This document shows, piece after piece, positions 34,157-43,520 of a stretch of 64,000 nt of DNA. Location of the stretch: positions 2,604,001 through 2,668,000 of the forward strand of contig NZ_CP110680.1 of NCBI RefSeq assembly GCF_028583725.1. The letters run 5' to 3'. The translations under genes and the position numbers were made by a program. The notes under the pieces are model-generated. The model saw only the letters and a list, made by a program, of their open reading frames with translations. It made no database searches and was not told the DNA's origin. This DNA is from Cellulomonas fimi (GTDB lineage: Bacteria; Actinomycetota; Actinomycetes; Actinomycetales; Cellulomonadaceae). Position 1 is the stretch's first letter, and each line of letters opens with the position of its first letter.

Positions 34157-34642
34157 TCAGCTCTGGTTGTAGAAGCCGGACCGCCCGGCCGGCTGCTCCG
34201 AGGCCGCCGCGTCGCCGGCCACCTCGACGTGCGCGGGCGAGAGCAGGAAGACCTTGCTCGTCACGCGCTCGATCGCGCCGTGCAGCCCGAAGATCAGGCC
34301 CGCGGAGAAGTCGACGAGGCGCTTGGCGTCGGCGTCGTCCATGTCCGTCAGGTTCATGATCACCGGCGTGCCCTCGCGGAACGCCTCGCCGATCTTGCGC
34401 GCGTCGTTGTACGAGCGCGGGTGGATCGTGGTGATGCGACGCAGGTCGTGCGCGACCGGGGCCGGGGCCGGCGCCGGTGCGGGGGTGCGCGGCACCGGGC
34501 GGTGCAGCGGCGTGACCTGTGCCTCGTACTCGTGCTCCACGGCGACGTCCCCTCCGTCGAGGTCCTCGAGGTACTCCTCGTGCTCGGACCGGTCGTCGGC
34601 CAGACCGAGGTACAGCATCGTCTTGCGCAGCGCTCCGGCCAT
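34157..34642 (-). CDS. sepF: Cell division protein SepF
   Basis: 161 aa. The N-terminal amphipathic helix ([17 protein letters not shown]) is expected to bind membrane. An acidic/Pro linker (20-65) follows. The SepF domain is [30 protein letters not shown]...[20 protein letters not shown]. SepF polymerises and anchors FtsZ, replacing FtsA, which is absent. GGGGAGGGAGCC precedes the ATG. Confidence 0.95.
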   Translation of the reverse strand: MAGALRKTMLYLGLADDRSEHEEYLEDLDGGDVAVEHEYEAQVTPLHRPVPRTPAPAPAPAPVAHDLRRITTIHPRSYNDARKIGEAFREGTPVIMNLTDMDDADAKRLVDFSAGLIFGLHGAIERVTSKVFLLSPAHVEVAGDAAASEQPAGRSGFYNQS

Positions 34643-34821
34643 CGCCTGTGGCTCCCTCCCCGGATCTCTCCGGCCTTCCCGGTACCGCCGTCCGGGACCG
34701 GGGATGCCGGTACCGGGAGCGACGGGCTCCCTCCGACGGTCACGCTAGCAACGCGTCCGCGGAGCGCCACCGCGACACGCCCGCGACGCGCCGGTCTCGC
34801 CCGATCGGGTCGCGGCGCTGG
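34643..34821 (-). promoter_or_regulatory. sepF promoter and leader with stem-loop
   Basis: TAGCGT (34747-34742, minus) is a -10 candidate. The leader holds an 11-bp inverted repeat, TCCCGGTACCG at 34677-34687 and its complement at 34708-34718, around 20 nt. No gene is present; yggS, which usually stands here, is missing. Confidence 0.45.
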
Positions 34822-35571
34822 TCAGCCCGGAGCCCGGACGACCCCGGCGAACCGTCCCGTGGTGCCGTCACGACGGAAGGAGAAGAGGTCGGGGTCGGTG
34901 TACGTGTCGCGCCCGACGCGCTGCACGTCGTCCACGCCGACGCGGCCCAGCACCGCCGCGACGCCCGCGGGCAGGTCGAGCGCGGGCGTGCCCCACGACG
35001 TCGTGGCCGCGGTCTCCGGGACGGCCGCGGCGACCTCGTCGCGCAGCTCCGCCGGCACCTCGTAGGACGGTCCGGCGATGGACGGGCCGATCGCCGCCCG
35101 CAGCCGCGAGCGGTCCGCACCGGCGTCCACGAGCGCCTCGACGGCCGCCTCGACGACGCCCGCGACGAGCCCGCGCCGACCCGCGTGGACGGCGGCGACG
35201 AGCCCGGCCTGGGCGTCGGCGAGCAGCACGGGCACGCAGTCGGCGACGAGGACCCCGACCGCGACGCCCGGGCCCGCGCCGACGAGCGCGTCGACCTCAC
35301 CGACCGACGCCAACGGGTCGGCCGCACCGACCGGGACGAGCACGACCGCGACCGCGCGCCCGTGCACCTGCGTGCCGTACGCCACCGGTCCCCCGGCCCA
35401 CCGCGCGACGAGCCCGCGGTTCGCCGCCACGGCGGCCGGGTCGTCCGCGACGCCCGCACCGAGGTTGAGCGCGTCGTACGGCGCGCGGCTCACGCCGCCG
35501 GCTCGCGTCGTGAACCCCGCCCGGACGCCCGGGCCGAGATCCACGGCGAGCACGACGAGCTCGCGCGGCAC
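34822..35571 (-). CDS. pgeF: PgeF/YfiH-family purine nucleoside phosphorylase-like protein (laccase domain)
   Basis: 249 aa. Metal-site motifs of the DUF152 fold are GTQVHGRAV, LVADCVPVLLAD and AAVHAGRRGL. FTTRAGGVSRAPYDALNLG is the family N-terminus. E. coli YfiH removes misincorporated Ser from muropeptides, and other members act on purine nucleosides; which applies here is unknown. GTG start is 3 bp after the ftsZ stop, so it is co-transcribed. Confidence 0.92.
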   Translation of the reverse strand: MPRELVVLAVDLGPGVRAGFTTRAGGVSRAPYDALNLGAGVADDPAAVAANRGLVARWAGGPVAYGTQVHGRAVAVVLVPVGAADPLASVGEVDALVGAGPGVAVGVLVADCVPVLLADAQAGLVAAVHAGRRGLVAGVVEAAVEALVDAGADRSRLRAAIGPSIAGPSYEVPAELRDEVAAAVPETAATTSWGTPALDLPAGVAAVLGRVGVDDVQRVGRDTYTDPDLFSFRRDGTTGRFAGVVRAPG

Positions 35572-35574
35572 CGC

Positions 35575-36831
35575 TTACTTGAGGAAGTCGGGGACGTCGA
35601 GCTCCTCGCGCTCGCGGCGCGGCGCGTCCTCGGTGAAGATGCGCGGCACCTCGAGCGCGCCGGTGATCGGAGTGGGCTCGGCCTCGGTGGACAGGAACGC
35701 GGGCACCTCGGGCTGCGCCGCGGGGCGCACGGTGCGCGACTGCCCGTACGCACCGACGGGCAGGACTTCGTCCTCGGGGTCGACGACGGGACGCGGCGTG
35801 GGCACCGACGGGACGGACGGGACCGACCGGACGGACGCACCGCTGACCTGGCCGAGCGCGCGCGAGTCGCGGCGCACGACGGGGCCGCCGCCGTCGAAGC
35901 CCGCGGCGATGACGGTGACGCGGACCTCGTCGCCCAGGGCGTCGTCGATGACCGCACCGAAGATGATGTTGGCCTCGGGGTGCGCGGCCTCCTGCACGAG
36001 GCGCGCGGCCTCGTTGATCTCGAACAGGCCGAGGTCGGAGCCGCCCTGGATGGAGAGCAGCACGCCGTGCGCGCCGTCGATGCTCGCCTCGAGCAGCGGC
36101 GACGAGATCGCCATCTCGGCGGCCTGCACGGCACGGTCCTCGCCGCGCGCGAAGCCGATGCCCATGAGCGCCGAGCCGGCGCCCTGCATGACGGACTTCA
36201 CGTCGGCGAAGTCGAGGTTGATGAGGCCCGGGGTGGTGATGAGGTCGGTGATGCCCTGCACGCCGGACAGCAGCACCTGGTCGGCGGAGTGGAACGCGTC
36301 GAGGACCGACACGTTGCGGTCGGAGATCGACAGCAGGCGGTCGTTCGGGATGACGATGAGCGTGTCGACCTCGGCGCGCAGCGCCTCGATACCGGTGTCG
36401 GCCTGGACCGAGCGACGGCGGCCCTCGAACGTGAACGGGCGCGTGACGACACCGATGGTCAGCGCGCCGAGCGAGCGGGCGATGCGCGCGACGACCGGCG
36501 CGCCGCCGGTGCCCGTGCCGCCGCCCTCGCCCGCCGTCACGAAGACCATGTCGGCGCCGCGCAGGACGTCCTCGATCTCCTCGGCGTGGTCCTCGGCCGC
36601 CTTCTTGCCGACCTCGGGGTCGGCGCCGGCGCCGAGACCGCGCGTGAGCTCGCGGCCGACGTCGAGCTTGACGTCGGCGTCCGACATGAGCAGGGCCTGG
36701 GCGTCGGTGTTGACGGCGATGAACTCGACACCCTTGAGGCCGACCTCGATCATGCGGTTCACGGCGTTGACGCCGCCGCCGCCGATGCCGACGACCTTGA
36801 TGACCGCCAGGTAGTTCTGCGGAGCTGCCAC
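35575..36831 (-). CDS. ftsZ: Cell division protein FtsZ
   Basis: 418 aa tubulin-like GTPase. The nucleotide loop [14 protein letters not shown] appears here as [16 protein letters not shown] (about 100-115). T7 loop: [12 protein letters not shown] (about 202). The C-terminal linker (about 315-405) is Pro/Val-rich with [10 protein letters not shown], and the conserved tail ends LDVPDFLK, the SepF-binding peptide. It forms the Z-ring. It starts after a 341-bp gap and precedes pgeF. Confidence 0.98.
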   Translation of the reverse strand: MAAPQNYLAVIKVVGIGGGGVNAVNRMIEVGLKGVEFIAVNTDAQALLMSDADVKLDVGRELTRGLGAGADPEVGKKAAEDHAEEIEDVLRGADMVFVTAGEGGGTGTGGAPVVARIARSLGALTIGVVTRPFTFEGRRRSVQADTGIEALRAEVDTLIVIPNDRLLSISDRNVSVLDAFHSADQVLLSGVQGITDLITTPGLINLDFADVKSVMQGAGSALMGIGFARGEDRAVQAAEMAISSPLLEASIDGAHGVLLSIQGGSDLGLFEINEAARLVQEAAHPEANIIFGAVIDDALGDEVRVTVIAAGFDGGGPVVRRDSRALGQVSGASVRSVPSVPSVPTPRPVVDPEDEVLPVGAYGQSRTVRPAAQPEVPAFLSTEAEPTPITGALEVPRIFTEDAPRREREELDVPDFLK

Positions 36832-37172
36832 GGTGGGTGCCTCTCGTTCCGAGCCGGTCGCGGGGTGCTGCCCGCGAGGGTGACCGCGACACGCCGCGGT
36901 CGGGATTCAACCTTCAGGTTCAGGTTGAGGGTTAGAGTTATGTCAGGTGCCTTGTCAGTGCGTGACGCTAGGTGCCGCACGCGCCGTGTTCAACGCACCA
37001 CGCCGCGTGTCGCGGCACGTGTTGCGGACCTGTTCCTGACGCGCCGGCGCCGGCGCCTGCCCGCGGACCGGAGACCCCGTCGGGGACCACGCGCACCGCC
37101 GGCGCTGCCCTGTGCGCTCAGGCCCGGGTCGGCCCGGCGACGGTCGGGTCCGCACGGTGCCGACGGCGCAGT
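36832..37172 (-). promoter_or_regulatory. ftsZ upstream region
   Basis: No gene. An AT-richer patch at 36907-36945 holds TCAACCT and AGGTTGA arms (36907-36913 / 36922-36928) and two AACCTGA-like direct repeats. CATAACT and TAACCC are possible -10 elements with CTGACA upstream. A 16-bp GC palindrome lies at 37041-37056. This should be the main ftsZ promoter region, but the exact start is uncertain. Confidence 0.45.
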
Positions 37173-38297
37173 TCAGCGGGTGATCGGCAGCCGCGGCGCG
37201 GACACGTCGACCACCGTCGCCCCCGCCGCCGCACCTGACGACCGGAGCGTGGCGAGGACCGCGATCTTGAGCGGCGTCTCCGCCGCGGAGCCCCAGTCGA
37301 CGCGCACGCCGTCGCGCAGCTGCATCGTCACGGTGTCCTGCGTCCGCGCCGACACGCCCTGCACCTGGGCCAGCAGGTCGGCCGGGAGCTGCTCGAGCAC
37401 GGTCAGCACCGCCGAGAGCGTGCGCGCGTCGCCCACGGGGACGTCGACGACCGGCAGCCCGTCGGGTGCCGCGTCGACCCGCCCGACCTGCACGCCCTCC
37501 ATGTCGAGCAGCGCGAAGCCGCCGGCCTCGGGCTCGGGCACCGCCGCGACCGGCTCGCGCGCCACGAGCACGACCAGCAGCCCGTGCGGCCAGCCCCGCG
37601 TCACGCGAGCCTCCCGCACCCCCGGGACCTCGAGCACCTCGTCGCGCAGCCCGACCGTGTCGAGCCGCGGCAGCGGCACCCCCGCGTGGGCGTCCACGAC
37701 GTCGAGCACCTGGTCCACCGCGACCACGGTGCCCGCACCCTCGACGCGGACGTCCTGCGGGTCGAGCGCGAGCACCGGGGACAGCAGCAGCAGCCACCCC
37801 AGAGCACCTGCCGCCGCCGCTCCCCCGGCGACGGCCGCGGCCTTGCGGCGCGAGCGGGAGCGGCGCGCCCGCGCGCGCTCCTCGAAGCGGGCGACCGAGC
37901 TCGGCGAGACCACGGGTGGCGCGACCGGGCCACCCCGGCCCGAGAGGCCCCGGCCGCCCGAGGTGTACGTGGTGACCGCGCGGCCGAAGGCCGCCGGCGA
38001 GTCGCCCGTCCCCGACGCGTCGGCCGTGCGCGGCCGCGTGGCAGGTGCGGCACCGGCACCGGCACCGCGGCTCGCACCGCTCGTCGGCCGCCCCGGCGAA
38101 CCGTCCGCGGGTCGCGACGGACGGCCCGGCGCGCCGGCCCCGCGCGTCCCGGTCGACGGGCCCGCGCCGGGAGCGCGTCCGGTCGCCGGCGTCGCCGGTC
38201 CCGCCGCGCCGTCCTGACCCTCCGGCCGCGCCGTCGGCACCGCGCGCGGCCGGGGCGTCGGCGCCACGCGGGGCTTCGGCGGGCGCGACGGGCTCAC
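37173..38297 (-). CDS. ftsQ: Cell division protein FtsQ
   Basis: 374 aa. A long disordered cytoplasmic N-terminus (1-145, rich in Pro, Arg, Ala, Gly) precedes one membrane helix (AAAGALGWLLLLSPVLAL). The extracellular POTRA domain follows (LDPQDVRVEGAGTVVAVDQV, PGVREARVTRGWPHGLLVVLVARE), then the FtsQ beta domain (FALLDMEGVQVGRV). It links FtsL and partners in the divisome. GTG start overlaps the murC stop by four bases. Confidence 0.93.
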   Translation of the reverse strand: MSPSRPPKPRVAPTPRPRAVPTARPEGQDGAAGPATPATGRAPGAGPSTGTRGAGAPGRPSRPADGSPGRPTSGASRGAGAGAAPATRPRTADASGTGDSPAAFGRAVTTYTSGGRGLSGRGGPVAPPVVSPSSVARFEERARARRSRSRRKAAAVAGGAAAAGALGWLLLLSPVLALDPQDVRVEGAGTVVAVDQVLDVVDAHAGVPLPRLDTVGLRDEVLEVPGVREARVTRGWPHGLLVVLVAREPVAAVPEPEAGGFALLDMEGVQVGRVDAAPDGLPVVDVPVGDARTLSAVLTVLEQLPADLLAQVQGVSARTQDTVTMQLRDGVRVDWGSAAETPLKIAVLATLRSSGAAAGATVVDVSAPRLPITR

Positions 38298-39724
38298 GGC
38301 CGTCCCCCTCCCGGCGACGGCAGGGCACGGAGCGTCTCGAGCACGACCGGTGCGAGCGCGGTCACGTCGCCGGCACCGACCGTGAGCAGCAGGTCGCCCG
38401 GGCGGGCGGCGGACGCGATCGCGCGGGCCGCATCGAGCCGGTCGGGCACGAACGACGCCCGACCCGGGGTGGGCACGTGGTCCACGAGGAGCGCACCCGT
38501 GACGGTCGGGTCCGGGTCCTCGCGCGCCGCGTACACGTCGGTGACGACGACGACGTCGGCCAGGTCGAGCGCGGCCCCGAACTCGCGCGCGAACGTGCGC
38601 GTGCGCGAGAAGAGGTGCGGCTGGAAGAGCACGAGCACGCGGCCGCCGCCGGCGACCGACCGCGCGGCGCGCAGCAGCGCGGCGACCTCCGTCGGGTGGT
38701 GCGCGTAGTCGTCCACCACGCGCACCCCGCCGGCCGTGCCGCGGTCCTCGAACCGGCGACCCGTGCCGCGGAACTCACCGAGGCCGTCCGCCACGGCGAG
38801 CGGGTCGGCACCGAGCGCGCGCGCCGCAGCCCACGCGGCCGCCGCGTTCAGCGCGTTGTGGTCGCCCGGGACGGCGAGGCGCACGGTCACGGCGGCCGTG
38901 CCCGTCGCGAGCTCGACCGCCCAGCGGCCGCCGTCGGCGCGCAGGTCACCGACGCGCACGTCGGCGCCCGGCGACCTGCCGTAGGTCACGACCGTGACCG
39001 ACGCCGCCGCGAGCTCCGCGGCCGCCGCGGACGCGAGCCGGGCGGCGCCCTCGTCGTCGGCGCACGCGACGAGCACGCCACCCGTCCGGATCCGCCGCGC
39101 GAACGCGACGAAGGCGTCCTCGAACGCCTCGCGCGAGCCGTAGTGGTCCAGGTGGTCGGGCTCGACGTTCGTCACGACCGCCACGAGCGGCTCGTAGGCG
39201 AGGAAGGACCCGTCGGACTCGTCGGCCTCGGCGACGAACGCCGGGCCGCTCCCGCTGCGGCCGCCGCCGAGCGGACCGTCGACCGTCAGGACCGTGCCGC
39301 CGATCGCGAACGACGGGTCCGCGCCCGCGTGCAGCAGCGCCGTGGCGACCATCGCCGACGTCGTCGTCTTGCCGTGCGCCCCGGCGACCGCGACGGCGTC
39401 CCGGTCGGCCATGAGCGCGGCCAGCGCCTCGGACCGGTGCAGCACCCGCAGCCCGGCGGCCCGGGCCGCGGCGAGCTCGGGGTTCGACTCCCGCACCGCG
39501 GAGGAGACGACGACCGTGTCGACGTCCGTCACGAGCGACGCGTCGTGCCCGACGTGCACCGTCACGCCCGCCGCGCGCAGCCCGGGCAGCGCCGGACCGT
39601 CGGCCGCGTCCGAGCCGCTCACCGCCAGGCCGCGCGCGGCGAGCAGCGCAGCGATCGCGGACATGCCGGCACCGCCCACGCCGACCAGGTGCACGCGTCC
39701 CAGCTCGGCCACGGTCGTCGTCAC
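38294..39724 (-). CDS. murC: UDP-N-acetylmuramate--L-alanine ligase
   Basis: 476 aa Mur ligase. VHLVGVGGAGMSAIA is the UDP-binding start, AVAGAHGKTTTSAMV the ATP P-loop (about 115), AEADESDGSF and NVEPDHLDHYG the metal-site region, and VVDDYAHHPTEVAALL the C-terminal domain. It adds the first amino acid to UDP-MurNAc. GTG overlaps the murG stop by four bases. Confidence 0.97.
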   Translation of the reverse strand: MTTTVAELGRVHLVGVGGAGMSAIAALLAARGLAVSGSDAADGPALPGLRAAGVTVHVGHDASLVTDVDTVVVSSAVRESNPELAAARAAGLRVLHRSEALAALMADRDAVAVAGAHGKTTTSAMVATALLHAGADPSFAIGGTVLTVDGPLGGGRSGSGPAFVAEADESDGSFLAYEPLVAVVTNVEPDHLDHYGSREAFEDAFVAFARRIRTGGVLVACADDEGAARLASAAAAELAAASVTVVTYGRSPGADVRVGDLRADGGRWAVELATGTAAVTVRLAVPGDHNALNAAAAWAAARALGADPLAVADGLGEFRGTGRRFEDRGTAGGVRVVDDYAHHPTEVAALLRAARSVAGGGRVLVLFQPHLFSRTRTFAREFGAALDLADVVVVTDVYAAREDPDPTVTGALLVDHVPTPGRASFVPDRLDAARAIASAARPGDLLLTVGAGDVTALAPVVLETLRALPSPGGGRP

Positions 39725-40866
39725 GCGGCCCCTCCCGGCAGGTGGCGCTCGACGAGCGCGGCGACCCGGTCCGCGGCGTCGCGCACGCCGACGGACGCCG
39801 CGGCGGCGGCCATGCGCTCGCGCGTCGCGGCGGCGTCGCCGCCGACGAGCAGCCGTGGGACGTGCGTGCTGACCCACGCGGACGTGAGCGCGGCGTCGTC
39901 GACCAGGAGCCCGCCCCCTGCCGCGACGACGGGGGCCGCGTTGAGCCGCTGCTCGCCGTTGCCGACAGGCAGCGGGACGTACACGGCGGGGATGCCCAGC
40001 GCGGCCAGCTCGCACACGGTGCCCGCGCCCGAGCGACCGACGGCCAGGTCCGCCACCGCCAGGGCGAGGTGCATGTCGGCCAGGTACTCGCGCACCTGGT
40101 ACCGCTCGGCGCCGGGCACGTCCTCGATCGCGGTCCGCACGGCCTCGGCCTTGCCGCGGCCGGTGAGGTGCAGCACCTGCGCCCCGTCGGCCAGCAGGTC
40201 GGCCGCCGCGCCCGCGACGGCGGTGTTGACCGACACCGCGCCCAGCGAGCCGCCGGACACGAGCAGCGTCGGCAGGTCCGGGTCGAGCCCGAGCACGTCG
40301 GCCGCCGCGCGCCGCGTGCCGACCGGGTCGGCGGTGCGGTCGGCGAGGAGCCGCGCCACGGCGGCGCGCAGCGGCAGCCCCGTGACCTGCGCGTGCGGGA
40401 GCGCGGTGCCCGGGAACGTGACGGCGACGTCCGCCGCCCAGCGCGCGCCCAGCCGGTTCGCGAGGCCGGGCCGCGCGTTCTGCTCGTGCACGACGACGGG
40501 GACACCGCGGCGGCGTGCCGCGAGGTAGGCGGGCGTCGCGACGTAGCCGCCGAAGCCGACGACCACGTCGGCGCCCACGGCGTCGATCGCCGCGCCCGCC
40601 GCGTCGACGGCGGCGCGCAGCCGCGTGGGCAGGCGCAGGTAGTCCGGCGTGGGCCGGCGCGGCAGCGGGACGCGCGGGACCACGTCGAGCGTCAGCCCGT
40701 GCTGCGGGACGAGCGTCGACTCGAGGCCCTCTGCCGTGCCGAGCACGCGCAGCACGACGCCGGGCCGTCGGGCGGCGAGCGCGTCCGCGACCGCGAGCAG
40801 CGGGTTGACGTGCCCGGCGGTGCCCCCGCCCGCCAGCAGCACGGCACCGGGGTTCACGTCAGGCAC
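39721..40866 (-). CDS. murG: Lipid II synthase (UDP-GlcNAc transferase) MurG
   Basis: 381 aa GT-B glycosyltransferase. GGGTAGHVNPLLAVADAL is the N-terminal Gly loop; VVGFGGYVATPAYLAARRRGVPVVVHEQNARPGLANR and SGGSLGAVSVNTAV follow. The UDP-GlcNAc site is GRSGAGTVCELAALGIPAVYVPLP. It converts lipid I to lipid II on the inner membrane face. The GTG overlaps the ftsW stop by 8 bp; an internal GTG four codons on is possible. Confidence 0.96.
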   Translation of the reverse strand: MPDVNPGAVLLAGGGTAGHVNPLLAVADALAARRPGVVLRVLGTAEGLESTLVPQHGLTLDVVPRVPLPRRPTPDYLRLPTRLRAAVDAAGAAIDAVGADVVVGFGGYVATPAYLAARRRGVPVVVHEQNARPGLANRLGARWAADVAVTFPGTALPHAQVTGLPLRAAVARLLADRTADPVGTRRAAADVLGLDPDLPTLLVSGGSLGAVSVNTAVAGAAADLLADGAQVLHLTGRGKAEAVRTAIEDVPGAERYQVREYLADMHLALAVADLAVGRSGAGTVCELAALGIPAVYVPLPVGNGEQRLNAAPVVAAGGGLLVDDAALTSAWVSTHVPRLLVGGDAAATRERMAAAAASVGVRDAADRVAALVERHLPGGAA

Positions 40867-42085
40867 GTGACCTCCCGATGACCGCGAGCGAGCGCCGCAC
40901 GACGGAGGGCCGCGCGGCCAGTGCCTCGGCCGCGCCGGGCTCGGACCGCGCGAACGAGATGACGACGCCGAGCGCGGCCATCGTCATGATGAGCGCGGAG
41001 CCGCCCGCCGACACGAGCGGCAGCGGCAGGCCGATGACGGGCGCGAGGCCGATGACGACCGCGACGTTGACGAACGCCTGACCGATGATCCAGCAGAGCA
41101 CCGCGCCCGTCGTGATCTGGACGAACGGGTCGGGGTGGCGGCGGATGATGCGCACCATCGCCAGCGCCATGAGGCCGAACAGGCCGAGGACGAGCAGCGT
41201 GCCGATCAGTCCCAGCTCCTCACCGATGATCGCGAAGATGAAGTCGTTGTGCGCCGCGGGCAGGTAGGACCACTTCTCGCGGCTCTCCCCCAGCCCGAGA
41301 CCTCCCCAGCCGCCGCTCGCGAGGCCCCAGCCGCCGTGCAGCGTCTGGTAGCACGCGCTCGACGCGTCGCACCCCTCGGTGGACAGCCACGAGGTGATGC
41401 GGTCGGTCCGGTTCTGGCTCGTGACGGTCAGCAGGAAGGCGACGCCGGCGCCCGCGACGGCGGCCAGCCCGAACATGCGCAGCGGCACCCCGGCGACGAA
41501 GAGCGCGCCGGCGACGAGCATGAGCAGGACGAGCGCCGTCCCGAGGTCGTGGCCCGCGAGGACCACGAGGACCGCCAGGCCGGCGATCGGCACCACGGGG
41601 ATGAGCGCGTGCTTCCACTCGTGCAGGAGCGGCAGCTTGCGGGCGAGCACCGCGCCGAGCCACACCGCGAGGGCCAGCTTGATCGCCTCGGACGGCTGCG
41701 CGGACATCCCGCCGACGCACACCCAGTTGCGGTTGCCGCCCTCGCCGCAGCCCAGCCCGGGGACGAACACGAGCAGCTGGAACACGATCGCGCCGCCCAG
41801 CACGGGCCACGCGAAGGCCTTCATGACGCGCGCGGGCACGCGCGACAGCACGACGAGCGCGGGCAGGCCGATCAGCGCGTACTTGGCCTGGTCGAGGAAC
41901 ACCGCGTACGGCGAGTTGCCCTCGTCGAGCGACTCGACGCTCGAGCTCGACAGGACCATGACGAGGCCGACGACGAGCAGGAGGGTCGTCGTGCCGAGCA
42001 GCACGTAGTAGCTCGTGACGGCGGAGTTCCACTGCCCGAGCGCCGAGCCGCGCGGCTCGGCCGTCGCGGTGGCGGTGTCGGCCAT
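40859..42085 (-). CDS. ftsW: SEDS-family peptidoglycan polymerase FtsW
   Basis: 408 aa, about ten membrane helices. SEDS features: SAQPSEAIKLALAVWLGAVLARK, AGHDLGTALVLLMLV, and the C-terminal FVNVAVVIGLAPVIGLPLPLVSAGGSALI. It polymerises lipid II at the septum together with FtsI. It lies 4 bp after murD and overlaps murG. Confidence 0.96.
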   Translation of the reverse strand: MADTATATAEPRGSALGQWNSAVTSYYVLLGTTTLLLVVGLVMVLSSSSVESLDEGNSPYAVFLDQAKYALIGLPALVVLSRVPARVMKAFAWPVLGGAIVFQLLVFVPGLGCGEGGNRNWVCVGGMSAQPSEAIKLALAVWLGAVLARKLPLLHEWKHALIPVVPIAGLAVLVVLAGHDLGTALVLLMLVAGALFVAGVPLRMFGLAAVAGAGVAFLLTVTSQNRTDRITSWLSTEGCDASSACYQTLHGGWGLASGGWGGLGLGESREKWSYLPAAHNDFIFAIIGEELGLIGTLLVLGLFGLMALAMVRIIRRHPDPFVQITTGAVLCWIIGQAFVNVAVVIGLAPVIGLPLPLVSAGGSALIMTMAALGVVISFARSEPGAAEALAARPSVVRRSLAVIGRSRA

Positions 42086-42089
42086 CGGG

Positions 42090-43520
42090 TCACCCCTCCT
42101 CGCGCAGCGCGCGCACGGCGTCGGCGAACCGGTCGCCGCGCTCGGCGTACGACGCGAACTGGTCCATCGACGCGCACGCGGGCGCGAGCAGCACCGTGAC
42201 CGCGTCGGCGGGGGCGCCCGACGCGAGCCGTCGGGCCTCGTGCACGGCGAGGGTCATCACCGCCCCAGTGTCACCGGGGTCGACCTCGACGACCGGGACG
42301 TCCGGTGCGTGTCGGGCGAGCGCGTCGCGCAGCGGGGCCCGGTCGGCACCGACGAGCACGACGCCGCGCAGGCGGTCGCGGCGGCTCGCGACGAGCTCGT
42401 CGAACGTCGCACCCTTCGCGAGCCCGCCCGCGACCCACACGACGCTGCCGGGGGCGAACGACGCGAGCGAGGCGGCCGCCGCGTGCGCGTTCGTCGCCTT
42501 GGAGTCGTCGACGTAGGCCACGCCGTCCACGACGCCGACGGGCGCGATCCGGTGCGCGCCGGGCGCGTAGGCGCGCAGCCCGTCGCGCACCGCCTGGGGG
42601 TCGACGCCGTGCGCGAGCGCGAGGGCGCCCGCCGCGAGGGCGTCCGCGACGACGTGCGGCGGGACGGCGCCGTCCGGGCCCGCGAGCCGGTGCAGGTCGG
42701 CGAGCGTGCCGAGCTCGGCGGCGTGCGTGTGGCGCAGCCGGGCGAACCCGCGGTCGACGAGGACGTCCTCGACGAGTCCGACCTGTCCGACGCTCGGCGT
42801 CCCGGTCGTGAAGCCGACGGCGACGCAGCCGTCGACGACGTCGGCCTCGCGCACCAGGTGCTCCGTCACGGGGTCGGCCGCGTTGTAGACGCACGCGACC
42901 TGCGCGCGCTCGTAGATCCGCCCCTTCGCGGCGGCGTACGCGTCGAGCGACCCGTGCCAGTCGAGGTGGTCGGGCGCGACGTTGAGCACCGCGGCGGCCT
43001 GCGCGGACATCGCGTACGTGTGGTGGAGCTGGAAGCTCGAGAGCTCGACCGCGAGCACGTCGAGCGACGGGTCGGTCGCGGCGAGCACGACCGGTGTGCC
43101 GACGTTCCCGACCGCGGCCGTCGCACGGCCCGCCGCCAGCAGGACCGACTCGAGCATCCCGACGGTCGTCGTCTTGCCGTTGGTCCCGGTGACCGCGAGC
43201 CACGGCGCCGGTGCGCCGGAGGCCGTCGCGACCCGCACCTGCCACGCGAGCTCGACCTCGCTCCACACGGGCACCGACCGCTCGGTCGCCGCGCGCAGCA
43301 GCGGGTGGTGCGGGGCGAGCCCGGGAGACGCGACGACGAGATCGGTCCGGTCGAGCACGTCGCCCGCGAGCAGCTCGTCGGTCGACAGGACGTCGCCGGC
43401 CGCGTCGTCCACCGGGACGACACGCGCACCGCACGACGCGAGCACCTCGGCCGCGGCGCGGCCCGACACCCCCATGCCGGCGACGACGACGCGGGCGCCC
43501 TCCAGGTCCGGGCCCGCCAC
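42090..43520 (-). CDS. murD: UDP-N-acetylmuramoylalanine--D-glutamate ligase
   Basis: 476 aa. The N-terminal UDP-binding domain starts VVVAGMGVSGRAAAEVL; ATP loop AVTGTNGKTTTVGML (about 110); NVAPDHLDWHGSLDAYAAAKGRIY; C-terminal VDDSKATNAHAAAASLASF. It adds D-Glu to UDP-MurNAc-L-Ala. The GTG start follows the mraY stop with no gap. Confidence 0.97.
   Translation of the reverse strand: MAGPDLEGARVVVAGMGVSGRAAAEVLASCGARVVPVDDAAGDVLSTDELLAGDVLDRTDLVVASPGLAPHHPLLRAATERSVPVWSEVELAWQVRVATASGAPAPWLAVTGTNGKTTTVGMLESVLLAAGRATAAVGNVGTPVVLAATDPSLDVLAVELSSFQLHHTYAMSAQAAAVLNVAPDHLDWHGSLDAYAAAKGRIYERAQVACVYNAADPVTEHLVREADVVDGCVAVGFTTGTPSVGQVGLVEDVLVDRGFARLRHTHAAELGTLADLHRLAGPDGAVPPHVVADALAAGALALAHGVDPQAVRDGLRAYAPGAHRIAPVGVVDGVAYVDDSKATNAHAAAASLASFAPGSVVWVAGGLAKGATFDELVASRRDRLRGVVLVGADRAPLRDALARHAPDVPVVEVDPGDTGAVMTLAVHEARRLASGAPADAVTVLLAPACASMDQFASYAERGDRFADAVRALREEG

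Noticed and set aside
34519..38217. Long + strand open frame across pgeF, ftsZ and ftsQ
   Set aside because: Same GC-driven artefact; the minus strand carries recognised division genes.
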